The notes under the pieces were generated by a model, which was given only the letters and a program-made list of their open reading frames with translations, was not told the DNA's origin and made no database searches. This document shows, piece by piece, positions 46,549 to 56,374 of a DNA stretch of 64,000 bases (positions are counted from its first letter, which is position 1; each line of letters starts with the position of its first letter). The stretch spans positions 109,818 through 173,817 of the forward strand of contig CANPGM010000001.1 of the NCBI GenBank assembly GCA_947573605.1, written 5' to 3'. The DNA is from an uncultured Roseburia sp. (lineage in GTDB: Bacteria > Bacillota > Clostridia > Lachnospirales > Lachnospiraceae). The position numbers and the translations under genes were made by a program.

Positions 46549-47688
46549 TCAAGCGGAACGGCATTTTGCGTTTGCCCTTTCGTAAAGTTCTTCCAGAGAA
46601 ACACGCTTGTGATTATAGTAAACATCTGTCAGGGACATTGTATGTTTGCAGTTAGGACAGCAAAGTGGGTCATATCCGAAAGAAATGAGTATGTTGTTGC
46701 GCCACATGGTAAAGCTTTGGATAGTTTTACGCTTGGATTTATGAATTGCAAGGGTAAGCGTCTTATCTTTTTCGCGATGACGGGCATACAGACCGTAATA
46801 GCGGGTCATTTTGTAGTGAGGCTCAGGTATGTGCTGAATCAAAAGGGATATGAAGTCCAGAGCCGGTATTGTTTTCTTTACAAAAACATTGTCTTCGTGA
46901 CGGTTGTAATGGAAAGTGACATTCTCGCCATCATAAGAATCAATGCGGCTTAGTGCAATGACAGGGCGTCCAAGATAGCGGCTGATATATTTGATAACAG
47001 TCTTTGTATCGCAGAGGTTAGGTTTGGCATAAACATAGAAGCCATTTTTGTTCTTTTTGTAGATGGCAGCTTTGGCTTTTTTGAAAGAGGGGCCGATTTT
47101 CTTTTCCATTTCATTAAGTAAAGCAGTCTGAAAGGATTTGCGAAGAAGAGTGTAGCTAAAGTGTTTTACGACACGCCAGAAGCCATCGTCGGAGAAACCG
47201 CCTTGCGTGATGAGACAATGAATATGGGGGTTCCATTCCAGAGGGCGTCCGAAAGTATGAAGAACACAGATGAAACCGGGAACAAAGTTTTTTGATTTGT
47301 TGATTTCATGGAACATACGGAGAACAACGCTTCTGACTGCGTTAAAAAGGCAGTCGAGAAGGGAACGGTCTTCGAGAAAGAAATGGCGCAGTTGTTCATC
47401 AATTGTGAAAACACAGTGTCTGTGCGTGCATTGAATCAGTTTAAAAGACATGGCATTGGAACGTTCCTGACAGTATTTCACACCGCAAGTCGGGCAGAAA
47501 CGGCTTTTACAACGGAAAGGAACGTATTTCAACATCCCACATTTGGAGCAGGCGTACATAGCGCCGCCAAAAGAAGGGTCACCACAGTTAATCATCTTGT
47601 CGACGTTAGTAATGACGGCCTGACGAGGATGTAAAATATATAACATTTCTTCATAATGGTCAGTAAAAATTTCTTGGAGTATATTCAT
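46549..47688 (-). CDS. IS91-family transposase (HUH)
   Basis: Rolling-circle transposase of 379 residues from ATG 47688. The N-terminal zinc-binding region shows CSKCGMLKYVPFRC and CPTCGVKYC; the HUH metal motif is NPHIHCLI; the catalytic tyrosine lies in VIKYISRYLGRPVIAL. A late CCPNCKHTMSL adds a second zinc-like site. The open frame continues to 47736, but the family N-terminus (NILQEIFTDHYEEML) begins at 47688, although no strong ribosome binding site is seen. The gene looks intact. Confidence 0.85.
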   Translation of the reverse strand: MNILQEIFTDHYEEMLYILHPRQAVITNVDKMINCGDPSFGGAMYACSKCGMLKYVPFRCKSRFCPTCGVKYCQERSNAMSFKLIQCTHRHCVFTIDEQLRHFFLEDRSLLDCLFNAVRSVVLRMFHEINKSKNFVPGFICVLHTFGRPLEWNPHIHCLITQGGFSDDGFWRVVKHFSYTLLRKSFQTALLNEMEKKIGPSFKKAKAAIYKKNKNGFYVYAKPNLCDTKTVIKYISRYLGRPVIALSRIDSYDGENVTFHYNRHEDNVFVKKTIPALDFISLLIQHIPEPHYKMTRYYGLYARHREKDKTLTLAIHKSKRKTIQSFTMWRNNILISFGYDPLCCPNCKHTMSLTDVYYNHKRVSLEELYERANAKCRSA

Positions 47689-47756
47689 AATATTATTATG
47701 AAGGAAAAAGTAAGAAAAGGAAACCCCACCCCTCAAGATTGAGGGGCAGGGGAGCT

Positions 47757-47780
47757 GAATAGGCGAAGCCTATTTTTTAT
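47757..47780 (+). terminator. Intrinsic terminator-like hairpin
   Basis: AATAGGC (47759-47765), loop GAA, GCCTATT (47769-47775), then TTTT. It lies at the right side of the IS91-like element, just before the SigD promoter; it may shield the surface operon from read-through or be part of the IS end. Confidence 0.7.
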
Positions 47781-47805
47781 TCGCGTATATTTTTCGAAAA
47801 GATAT

Positions 47806-47832
47806 TAAACATTCAGTCACTTGTGCCGATAA
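47806..47832 (+). promoter_or_regulatory. SigD (sigma-28) promoter of the giant surface-protein operon
   Basis: TAAA (47806-47809), exactly 15 bases, GCCGATAA (47825-47832): perfect -35 and seven of eight -10 bases of the SigD consensus. It lies 74 bases before the ATG at 47906. Other GCCGATAT sequences in the window (6308-6315 and 56582-56589) fall inside genes and lack the TAAA at this distance. Confidence 0.75.
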
Positions 47833-47905
47833 ATGAGATAAGGAATTGTGTACCATACAGAATTGGGAATCAGTTTTCATGAAAAGAAAACAAGGAGAGA
47901 TGCTT

Positions 47906-50900
47906 ATGTACAAGGATGTAGGAAAGAGGGTTTTAGCGATCGCTGTGGCGATCTGCCTTGTGGTTACGCTGGTGAATATACCGGGGATCGAAGTAAAGGC
48001 GGACCCGGCTAAGGTTTATCACGACTACATGTATGGAGAGAACGGAGATGCCGGCTATGTGGCTGCAAATACGGCGGCTGCGATTTTTAAGGCGGACAGA
48101 AACGACTCCGGAGGGGCGGAGCTTTTATCGGGTGTATCGTTTGACGTACATGCGGAAAACGGAGAAGCTTTTGCCGGAGCATCGGCAAATGTATCGGTTT
48201 ACGCCGGTCCGGTTTCGGGGGATCCCGAAAGCGGTGTCTTTTTGTGTTCAAATGAAAGCTATTCGCTGGTAGAGGGAACCAATGAATTGTCGTTTGGCGC
48301 CTCCTCTGCGAAATTAAATAACGGTGAATTTTATGCAGTGGTTGTCACTTTAAACGGAGACGGATTATCCTTTTATACGGACTCCTTTTCCGAGACGGGC
48401 TGCACCTATATAAAAACGGAAGACGGAAGCTGGAAGGATATGGGGACGGAAGAAAAAAGCGTTACAATCCGAACCACTACGTATGATGAACCGTTTCTGG
48501 ATCCGATTAAGGAAAGCATAGTGGAGCGCGTTACGGATTTTGTATCCAATCTCATGGCTCCGCAGGAAGTTTCCCTTACAATAACCAGAGAAGAAGAGTT
48601 TGCAGAAGAAGTTTCGGCTGAGAATCCTTCTGAGGAAGAGAGTACGGATGCCGCTGCAGAAGGAGACGAAACTCCCGTTACGGAAGACGAACTGATTTGG
48701 GAAGAGGGAGCTACTTTTGATATCGGTATTGACGGGGAGAAAAAAGAAGGCGAGGCAAACGTTAATATCGGAGAAACGGCTGGAACGGACGCAAATAATC
48801 CGGCGGCTCCGACAGATACTTCTGGCGGAGGTCAGAAGACGATCGCTTTAAATGTATCCGAACTTACGCTTGCAGAAAATTATACGTTTACGCTGAAAGC
48901 TACCAATCTGCAGGCGAACAGAGTCTATGAGTGGAAAATTGCCGATTCGTCTCCGGCTGATGCAGTTGGCTTTGTCGGTGCGGACGGAACCATTTCCTCT
49001 TCGGCGGAGGGTGACGCGGTTACGGTAAAGGCATTGAAAGCAAATGCCAATGTAATACAGGTAGACGTTAGAGAGTACGAAATAATTCCTCCCGTTCCGC
49101 CGCTGACAAAACCGACCCGAAGGCTTACCGGAGTCGGCGGCTGCAAGATTACAGTAGTAGAAAAGTTTTTGGAAGTAAGTCTTGACAGCATTGACGACGT
49201 GACTTATACGGGATCGGAGCAAAAGGCAAAGGTTGTTGTAAGAGAGAAGGAAAGCGGAAAGATTATTCCGGATACTTCTAATGCATATAGTGTAAATTAT
49301 AACGGAGATCTCGTAAATGCCGGAACGATTGAAGTTACGGTAACGGGAAATAACACCGGTTATACCGGAAGCGATACAAAGACGTATCGTATTCTGCCGA
49401 AAGCCATTGACGAAACCTTTATCAATGGCGAGATTGCAATTGAGAATGTCGGAACGCTGACACAGGAAGGCATTGAAAATATCATTGCCGATAAGATTCT
49501 TTATAATGCGGTGAACCCGGACGGTACAACCACGCCGGTGCTTCTGACGAAAAATACGGATTACAGTCTGGTAAACTGGGAGGCGGATTTTGCGGAAGCC
49601 GGCGAGCACAAGGTGACGATGGTTGCGCTTGAGGGCGGTAACTATACCGGAAGTATCGAAATTACTTACAGTATCCGTAAAAGCATTGCGGATACCCAGA
49701 ATGCGGATGTAATTGTTGCACCGGGCAATTTTAACGGAGCGTACACTTATACCGGAGAAGAAATCATCCCTTCCGTAACTGTAAAATATGCGGGAAAAGT
49801 ATTGAAACCGGATGAGGATTATACGATTGAGTTTTTTGATAATACAAACGCGGGTTCCGCTACGATTCACATTGTCGGAATCAACGATTACTGCGGTGAA
49901 GTAGAAAAGAACTTTGATATTGCGCCGAAGTATATTTCAAACTATGATATGTCCCTGTTTTCTGTTGATGTTTTGCCAATCGAATTCCCGGTTGCTGCAA
50001 GGCCGGATTCGGCGGACGACCCGATTCCCGTACCGGAGTATACGGTAAGTTACAGAGGAAATGATCTTGTAAAGGGTACGGATTATACCGAGAGCGAAGT
50101 AAGAATTACGGCAGGAACAAATGTTCTGGACGCGACGAAGGCAGAGATTACGATTACAGGTAACGGTAATTTTACCGGAGAGCGGACGCTTGTTTTTAAT
50201 GTCGGCACGGATATTCAGAAATATATTGACGATAATGGTTTTGTTATTGATCTGGGAATACAGCAGCCCTATATTTACACAGGGCAAGTGGTTTCCTTAG
50301 AGAATGTTACGATTGGCGATCTGGTACAGAATGTTGACTTTACGGTAGAATGTCAGTCGAGAGATGTGGGAACGGCAAATGTATATATCCGCGGTATCGG
50401 AGCATACGGAGGAGTTTACCATATGAATGGCGATCCTGCCCTGCCGTCTGCTACATTCGAAATTGCAGCAAGAGACTTAAGTCAGATGGACGATGCTTGT
50501 TTTGTTCTTCCGACAAAACGGGTGGACTATTCGAAAGACCCGGAGAAAATGAAGCCGGAAGTATCGGTTGTCTTTATGGGCAACAGCATTGATCCGGCTG
50601 AGTATATTGTGGAATATGACGCGGTTCTGGCAGTCGGAACACATTCGATTAAAATTAAGGCAAACAGCAGCAATCTTACCGGGGAAAAGACAATTCAGTA
50701 TGAAATTGTAAGAGTAAACCTTACAAAGAACAATACGACGGTTGAACTTCCCGAAGATTACCGTTATACAGGAAAACCGATTGATATCAGAAAAGACGCC
50801 GTAATTAAGTGCAACGGTGAAACGCTGGAAATTGGCGTTGATTATGAAATTATCTATGTGACGGACGGCGAAAGCGAAGATGATTATCAAACCGGAATCG

Positions 50901-53900
50901 GAACCAAGAATATTGAGATTCACGGTATTAATAATTATACCGGAATTGTAGAAGCATCTTATGTAGTATCAAGAATCCCGTTGAACGAAGTGGAAATCGT
51001 TATGGATCAGCTTGATGCGGATGCAAGCTCTTACGTGCAGGATTTACTGGGCGGCGAAACAGGTTATCGCGCATATTTAAGATATGACGGAACGAAAAAA
51101 GAGCCGCAGGTTGTTTTAAATTATTGTGACGAGAACGGGGCTGTTGTTACGACCTTACAGCAAGACGTCGATTATACGGTTACTTATAGAAACAACACGG
51201 AAATGTCAAAAGAGGGCGAACCGGCATACCTTGTGATTACGGCGAAGAAGACGGACAAGGCGGCGTGTGTCGGCGAGCTGATTATTCCGTTCCTGATTTA
51301 CAGGGAAATCGACAATGCAAAAATCGACGGTGTTCCGGACAGCGTGGTATTTACCGGATCGGAAATGGATTTTTCGGATGAGGTGTCCGTAAAGACGGAA
51401 GAAAAGAACGGAATCCTGACATCTGAGAAAGAGCTGATACTGAATTATGATTATTTTATTACGTATGTGGGAGATAATATCAACGCAGGCGATAATAAAG
51501 TAGTTGAAATTCACGGAAGACCGAAGGCGGATATCCTGACGCCGAACGGATGCTATGTCATTAATTATTCGAAACAGTATTCGATTGGAAAGCGTCCGTT
51601 AAGTACGGTTGAGTACGACGAGTTAGTAAAGCAGTATGACAATGCGGCAGTGAAACTGACGGAAGAGGATTTTGCGAAGCTGAATCCCGGCTTTTATCTG
51701 GTGGAAGGCGGAGAACGGGTTCCGCTGGTATACGGCGAGGACTATACGGTTGTAGAATCCAGCTATGACGGCAATAATGCGATTACGGACGGTGCGACTG
51801 CAAGCGTACAGATTACGGCAAAAGATCCCGGAAACTTTACGGGAACGAAGAGAATATATTTCTCGATTGCGGGAAAATCCATAATGACTGTGGATGTTGA
51901 GGCGGAAAGCATTGTTTACAATGTAGACAGAGTTGAAAAAGTGCCAAAACTTACAATAACGGACGGAAACTATACGTTACAGCCGGATATTGATTACGTA
52001 ATTGTTCCGAAACGAAACGAAATATACGTAGATGCAGGAGATGCATATGTTTATATAAAAGGTATCGGAAATTATGAAGGCGAAGAGGAACGCAAGATTC
52101 GTTATCAGATTTTACCGCTTGACATCAGCGATACGACATTGGGAGCAATCACGCTTAACGGAATGGAGGCGGAATATACCTGGGAGCCGAACGGCGTAAA
52201 ACCGGTGCCTACTGCGGTGCTTTACCGGCCGGACGGCGCACAGGCTGACACGAGATTAAACGAGACGGACTATGAAATACTTCCGTATGTAGCGTTTGAA
52301 AATGTCGGCGAACATGCAATGATTCAAATTCAGGGCGTCGGAAACTTTTCGGGTGTTTATACCCAGGAGTATAAGATCAATCCGAAGGATCTCTCCATCC
52401 CGGATGACGAGGATATTGTAATTGAAGATATACCGGATCAGGAATTCAGCGGAAGTTATGCAACATATGTTTCGCCTGATGTGGTTGTGAAGCACAAAGG
52501 CGTAACACTCGTAAAAGACAGGGATTACAAGCTCACTTATAAAAATAATTTCGGAGTGACCGGAAGACCGGCGACGGCTACCATTCACGGTATCGGAAAT
52601 TATGAGGGAACCGTCAGCAAACAGTTTAATATTATAAACTCCATGAACGACGGAAGCACGATTAAAGTAACATATAATGATCCGGATGATGAGTATTTGT
52701 ATACGGGAGATGTTATCAAGCCCTCGGTTACCGTCAGAAATACAATGACGGGCGTAAAACTTGTCGAAGGTACCGACTATACGATAGAGGTACCGAAGGG
52801 ATTTGATAATACAAACGTAGGACCGGCAAGAATCGTCGTAACCGGAAAAGGAAAATATTCCGGACAGATTCCGCACGATTTTACAATTCTGCCAAGAAGT
52901 ATAAAAGACCCGAACGTTGAGATAACGCTTCCCGACGGATATCAATACGAGTATACCGGAGAGCATATTGCTCCGAAGGTAGAAGTTTCGTTTATGGGAA
53001 AAACGATGAGCAGTAATGATTTTGAGATTGTGACGCCGGATCGCTATATCGAGGTGGGAACCGGTAAAGTTGTCATTAAAGGTGTCGGCAATTTTGGCGC
53101 GGGAGAAGAAACGGTAGAGGTTTCCTTTGATATTGTTCCGATGTCAATCGGAAGCAGCAACACTTTTGCACCTGGTTTCAGCGGCGTAATAAGCGATCAG
53201 GATTATACCGGATCAGCGCTCGAACCGCAGCCGATTATTACGTATAAGAATAAGACGTTAACGCTTGATACGGATTATACGCTTTCCGACTATACCAATA
53301 ATATTGATATTGGTGTGGCTACGGTAAAAGTAAACGGTATCGGAAATTACAGAGATAGTGTAACGCTTGCATTTGCAATTAAAGGAAAGATTAACAACAG
53401 TAATATTGAAATCACGCTCCCGGAGACCACTTATCATGCAATTCCGGATCCGAACGCTACAACGGCGATTAAGCTGAAGGAAATTAAACCGGAGCCGACC
53501 GTTACCTTTAAGTATGATGACGGCAGGTCGCTTGAACTGAGCGCGGTTACGGATTACAATGTAAAATATCGGAATAATGCAAGAGTAGGGGAAGCCGAGG
53601 TCTATATTGAAGGCAAGGGTGCATACGAGGGAACTGCAAGTACGACATTCCGCATTATCGGCGACTTAAAAGATGCAGTGGTGGAACCGATTCCTCCGCA
53701 GCCGTATGACGACGGTGAGATCATTACGCCGGAGGTTGTTGTAAAATATTACGGAATGGAGCTGGTGGCAGAAACCGATTATGAGTGTATTTCCACAAGC
53801 AAGGACATTACGCCGGACGGAAGTACGGAAGTATTAACGATTCAGGGTGTAGCGGGCGGTTACTTCGACGGAACCAGTACGACAGCCGAATTCAGAATCG

Positions 53901-56347
53901 TGGAAGCAATCGGCCTTATTGTTAAAGTGGAAGATCCGCATAGTTATACGTTTACCGGGTCGCAGATTAAGCCAAAGATTCGTGTCAGATATGACGGTAT
54001 TAAGCTGGAAGAGAACCAGTATACTGTGAACTATGGTACGAATATCAATGCCGGAAGCCTGGCCGGAGTTGTCAGAGTAACTTATCGTCCGAACGGACAG
54101 TCGGCGCCTGTGGTAGAAGAAGCACGGTTTACGATTAATAAGTTTAATCTGGAACAGGTGGGCGTAACGGTTAAGGATAATGACGAATATGGTCATATTC
54201 GGGATATGGAATATCTCGGAGGAAATCCGATTGTGCCGAATAACTATGAAGTAGTGCTGCAGACGGACGGCGTAGATGTTTTAAGCTTCGGCAGCGATAA
54301 ATTTACGCTGACTTTCCCGGAGGGAGACAATATCAATCCGGGTGTGGCGCATGCAAGGATAGTTGCCAATACTGCAAATGAAAATAATTTTACGGGTTCT
54401 ATTGATACGACATTCCGCATAGTGGCAAGAGATATGGCAAATACGAATATCATGGTAGATCAGAAGGACTATATTTACAATGGTACAAAGATTTTGCCGG
54501 AAGTTACGATTATCGGTCACGCAAATGCAAAGAACGGCATTGATTATATTATCAGAGCCGAATCTGAGGACGGCTGCGTGAACGCCGGTGTGCAGAGAGC
54601 GGTCGTAGAAGGAATCAGCAGTTACTATACCGGAAGTCAGGTAGTAGAATTTATTATTACTCCTCTTGGAATGGATTCCGCGGATATAACGATTGACGAA
54701 ATTCCTGCGCAGGCGTTTACGGGCAGTGAAGTTCATCCGGATGACAGCATTGTTGTCAGATACAAAGGGATTGCTCTGACGGCCGACGTGGATTATAATG
54801 TAACTTATGAGAACTGCATTAACGCAGGAAATAATACCGCTGTTGCGCGTATTGTAGGAAAAGGAAACTTTAACAGTTCAAAGACAAAGAACTTTACGAT
54901 TAATCCGGTGGATATTAATTCTGAGAGTATTGTATTAGAACCGATACCGAGCGGAATCTATACGGGCTCTCCGGTTGAGGCAGTCGTTACAATGAAGTTC
55001 GGAGAAATGAAACTGACGCAAGGCGTTGATTTTACCGTAGAGTATGACGGTCCGCATACGGAACTCGGCGTGGTGAATCTTACGATTATAGGAAAAGATA
55101 ATTTTGTTGGAAGAAGATCGGGGTCTTTCCGAATTGTTGCGGACAGCATTGCAAATGCAGAGGTTGAAGGGCTGGAATTGTCTTATGTATATACCGGTAA
55201 AGCGATTTGCCCGGATAATCTCAAAGTAAGCATCGGAACGACGGTTCTTACAAAAGATACGGATTATACGCTTTCCTATGGCGAGAATACAAACGTAGGA
55301 AATGGTACGGTTACGATTTCAGGAACGGGTGAGACATACGGAGGAAGTAAGGAGCTTACGTTCCAGATTACGCAGAAATCGATCAGCGATGCCGATGTTG
55401 TTATGACCGGCTTTGTGAAGAGCATTCCATATAACGGATTGCCGGTCGTACAGGACGGAATTGTATTGACCTATGGAGACATGACGCTTACAGAAGGTAC
55501 GGATTATGTACTGGAGTGTACAAATAATAATGCAGTTACCGATGAAGCGCGTATGACAATTTCAGGAATCGGGAACTTTGCCGGAACGATTTCCGAAACA
55601 TATATCATTAGCGCTGCGGCATTCGACAATATAGAGGTTAGCAATGTATCTTCCGTATACACTTACACGGGCGAGCCAATTGTACCGGAACCGATTGTGA
55701 CAGTTGACGGTGCGGTACTGACAGTAGATGTCGATTATACCGTGGAGCTTAAGGACAATGTCAACGCGGGTGTCGCAACCCTCATTATTAACGGAATAGG
55801 CAACTTTAAGGGCGCCGTAAAAGAAGTCAACTTTACTATTTTAAGCAGGAGTATTCAAAGAGCTACTTTTGCACCGATTGAGGATCAGATTTATAACGGA
55901 GAAGAAGTAAGACCGGATGTGACGGTAACAGACAAGGATAAGGTTCTTGTGGCAGGCATCGATTACGATTTGTCCTATACGGAGAATCAGAAGGCCGGTA
56001 CGGCGACCGCAATTATCGTCGGTAAAAAGAATTATCGTGCTACTAAATATCTGCAGTTTGAGATTAAGGTGGGAGCGGTAACTTCGGCGACGGTAACGGA
56101 GTGGACAGATACAACGGTAAGCTTAAGCTGGAGCGGCGAGGGTGTTGTAACCGGATACGAAATTTATCGTGACGACGGAAGCGGACAGTATCAGTTGATT
56201 GCCCGTACGGCAAAACAATCTTATACGGATACACAGCTTACATCGGGGACATTCTATTCTTACAGAGTACGTGCATATTATCTGGCAACAGACAGTGAAC
56301 CCGCGTATGGAGAAATTTCTCCGACGGTAGAGATTCAGACACGTTAA
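47906..56347 (+). CDS. Giant secreted protein with about 27 beta-sandwich (MBG-like) repeats and a C-terminal fibronectin type III domain
   Basis: Secreted protein of 2813 residues. A signal peptide (residues about 1-31, ending in VKADP) leads to an N-terminal non-repeat region, an acidic spacer (about 228-268) and a short Ig-like part. Residues about 421-2720 contain some 27 tandem units of 75-105 residues with the pattern Y-x-YTG...P-x-V-x(4)-G...G-x-DY...GNYxG...F-x-I, resembling MBG/YDG-type beta domains. A fibronectin type III domain ends the protein (VSLSWSGEGVVTGYEIYR). No LPxTG motif or membrane tail is present. ATG 47906 is chosen for AAGGAGAG upstream; ATG 47879 and TTG 47846 also lie in frame. 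It is likely an extended adhesin; the family is recognised, the ligand unknown. Confidence 0.88.
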   Translation: MYKDVGKRVLAIAVAICLVVTLVNIPGIEVKADPAKVYHDYMYGENGDAGYVAANTAAAIFKADRNDSGGAELLSGVSFDVHAENGEAFAGASANVSVYAGPVSGDPESGVFLCSNESYSLVEGTNELSFGASSAKLNNGEFYAVVVTLNGDGLSFYTDSFSETGCTYIKTEDGSWKDMGTEEKSVTIRTTTYDEPFLDPIKESIVERVTDFVSNLMAPQEVSLTITREEEFAEEVSAENPSEEESTDAAAEGDETPVTEDELIWEEGATFDIGIDGEKKEGEANVNIGETAGTDANNPAAPTDTSGGGQKTIALNVSELTLAENYTFTLKATNLQANRVYEWKIADSSPADAVGFVGADGTISSSAEGDAVTVKALKANANVIQVDVREYEIIPPVPPLTKPTRRLTGVGGCKITVVEKFLEVSLDSIDDVTYTGSEQKAKVVVREKESGKIIPDTSNAYSVNYNGDLVNAGTIEVTVTGNNTGYTGSDTKTYRILPKAIDETFINGEIAIENVGTLTQEGIENIIADKILYNAVNPDGTTTPVLLTKNTDYSLVNWEADFAEAGEHKVTMVALEGGNYTGSIEITYSIRKSIADTQNADVIVAPGNFNGAYTYTGEEIIPSVTVKYAGKVLKPDEDYTIEFFDNTNAGSATIHIVGINDYCGEVEKNFDIAPKYISNYDMSLFSVDVLPIEFPVAARPDSADDPIPVPEYTVSYRGNDLVKGTDYTESEVRITAGTNVLDATKAEITITGNGNFTGERTLVFNVGTDIQKYIDDNGFVIDLGIQQPYIYTGQVVSLENVTIGDLVQNVDFTVECQSRDVGTANVYIRGIGAYGGVYHMNGDPALPSATFEIAARDLSQMDDACFVLPTKRVDYSKDPEKMKPEVSVVFMGNSIDPAEYIVEYDAVLAVGTHSIKIKANSSNLTGEKTIQYEIVRVNLTKNNTTVELPEDYRYTGKPIDIRKDAVIKCNGETLEIGVDYEIIYVTDGESEDDYQTGIGTKNIEIHGINNYTGIVEASYVVSRIPLNEVEIVMDQLDADASSYVQDLLGGETGYRAYLRYDGTKKEPQVVLNYCDENGAVVTTLQQDVDYTVTYRNNTEMSKEGEPAYLVITAKKTDKAACVGELIIPFLIYREIDNAKIDGVPDSVVFTGSEMDFSDEVSVKTEEKNGILTSEKELILNYDYFITYVGDNINAGDNKVVEIHGRPKADILTPNGCYVINYSKQYSIGKRPLSTVEYDELVKQYDNAAVKLTEEDFAKLNPGFYLVEGGERVPLVYGEDYTVVESSYDGNNAITDGATASVQITAKDPGNFTGTKRIYFSIAGKSIMTVDVEAESIVYNVDRVEKVPKLTITDGNYTLQPDIDYVIVPKRNEIYVDAGDAYVYIKGIGNYEGEEERKIRYQILPLDISDTTLGAITLNGMEAEYTWEPNGVKPVPTAVLYRPDGAQADTRLNETDYEILPYVAFENVGEHAMIQIQGVGNFSGVYTQEYKINPKDLSIPDDEDIVIEDIPDQEFSGSYATYVSPDVVVKHKGVTLVKDRDYKLTYKNNFGVTGRPATATIHGIGNYEGTVSKQFNIINSMNDGSTIKVTYNDPDDEYLYTGDVIKPSVTVRNTMTGVKLVEGTDYTIEVPKGFDNTNVGPARIVVTGKGKYSGQIPHDFTILPRSIKDPNVEITLPDGYQYEYTGEHIAPKVEVSFMGKTMSSNDFEIVTPDRYIEVGTGKVVIKGVGNFGAGEETVEVSFDIVPMSIGSSNTFAPGFSGVISDQDYTGSALEPQPIITYKNKTLTLDTDYTLSDYTNNIDIGVATVKVNGIGNYRDSVTLAFAIKGKINNSNIEITLPETTYHAIPDPNATTAIKLKEIKPEPTVTFKYDDGRSLELSAVTDYNVKYRNNARVGEAEVYIEGKGAYEGTASTTFRIIGDLKDAVVEPIPPQPYDDGEIITPEVVVKYYGMELVAETDYECISTSKDITPDGSTEVLTIQGVAGGYFDGTSTTAEFRIVEAIGLIVKVEDPHSYTFTGSQIKPKIRVRYDGIKLEENQYTVNYGTNINAGSLAGVVRVTYRPNGQSAPVVEEARFTINKFNLEQVGVTVKDNDEYGHIRDMEYLGGNPIVPNNYEVVLQTDGVDVLSFGSDKFTLTFPEGDNINPGVAHARIVANTANENNFTGSIDTTFRIVARDMANTNIMVDQKDYIYNGTKILPEVTIIGHANAKNGIDYIIRAESEDGCVNAGVQRAVVEGISSYYTGSQVVEFIITPLGMDSADITIDEIPAQAFTGSEVHPDDSIVVRYKGIALTADVDYNVTYENCINAGNNTAVARIVGKGNFNSSKTKNFTINPVDINSESIVLEPIPSGIYTGSPVEAVVTMKFGEMKLTQGVDFTVEYDGPHTELGVVNLTIIGKDNFVGRRSGSFRIVADSIANAEVEGLELSYVYTGKAICPDNLKVSIGTTVLTKDTDYTLSYGENTNVGNGTVTISGTGETYGGSKELTFQITQKSISDADVVMTGFVKSIPYNGLPVVQDGIVLTYGDMTLTEGTDYVLECTNNNAVTDEARMTISGIGNFAGTISETYIISAAAFDNIEVSNVSSVYTYTGEPIVPEPIVTVDGAVLTVDVDYTVELKDNVNAGVATLIINGIGNFKGAVKEVNFTILSRSIQRATFAPIEDQIYNGEEVRPDVTVTDKDKVLVAGIDYDLSYTENQKAGTATAIIVGKKNYRATKYLQFEIKVGAVTSATVTEWTDTTVSLSWSGEGVVTGYEIYRDDGSGQYQLIARTAKQSYTDTQLTSGTFYSYRVRAYYLATDSEPAYGEISPTVEIQTR

Positions 56348-56374
56348 AAGAAAAGAGGCGGTGCATATTCGGAT

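Larger units (their letters stand above)
46225..47785 (-). mobile_element. IS91-like insertion element (approximate limits)
   Basis: One HUH transposase and one small passenger gene, both on the - strand, flanked by hairpin-rich ends. On the left are ATTCCTCC/GGAGGAAT and GCCCGC/GCGGGC; on the right is CCCCTCAA/TTGAGGGG. IS91 elements lack terminal inverted repeats, so the exact ends cannot be fixed by eye. The element lies between the rpoC terminator and the promoter of the giant surface gene. Confidence 0.6.

Noticed and set aside
48848-49870. 340-residue ORF on the - strand inside the giant gene
   Set aside because: It is antisense to well-formed repeat domains and has no recognisable domain or start signal.
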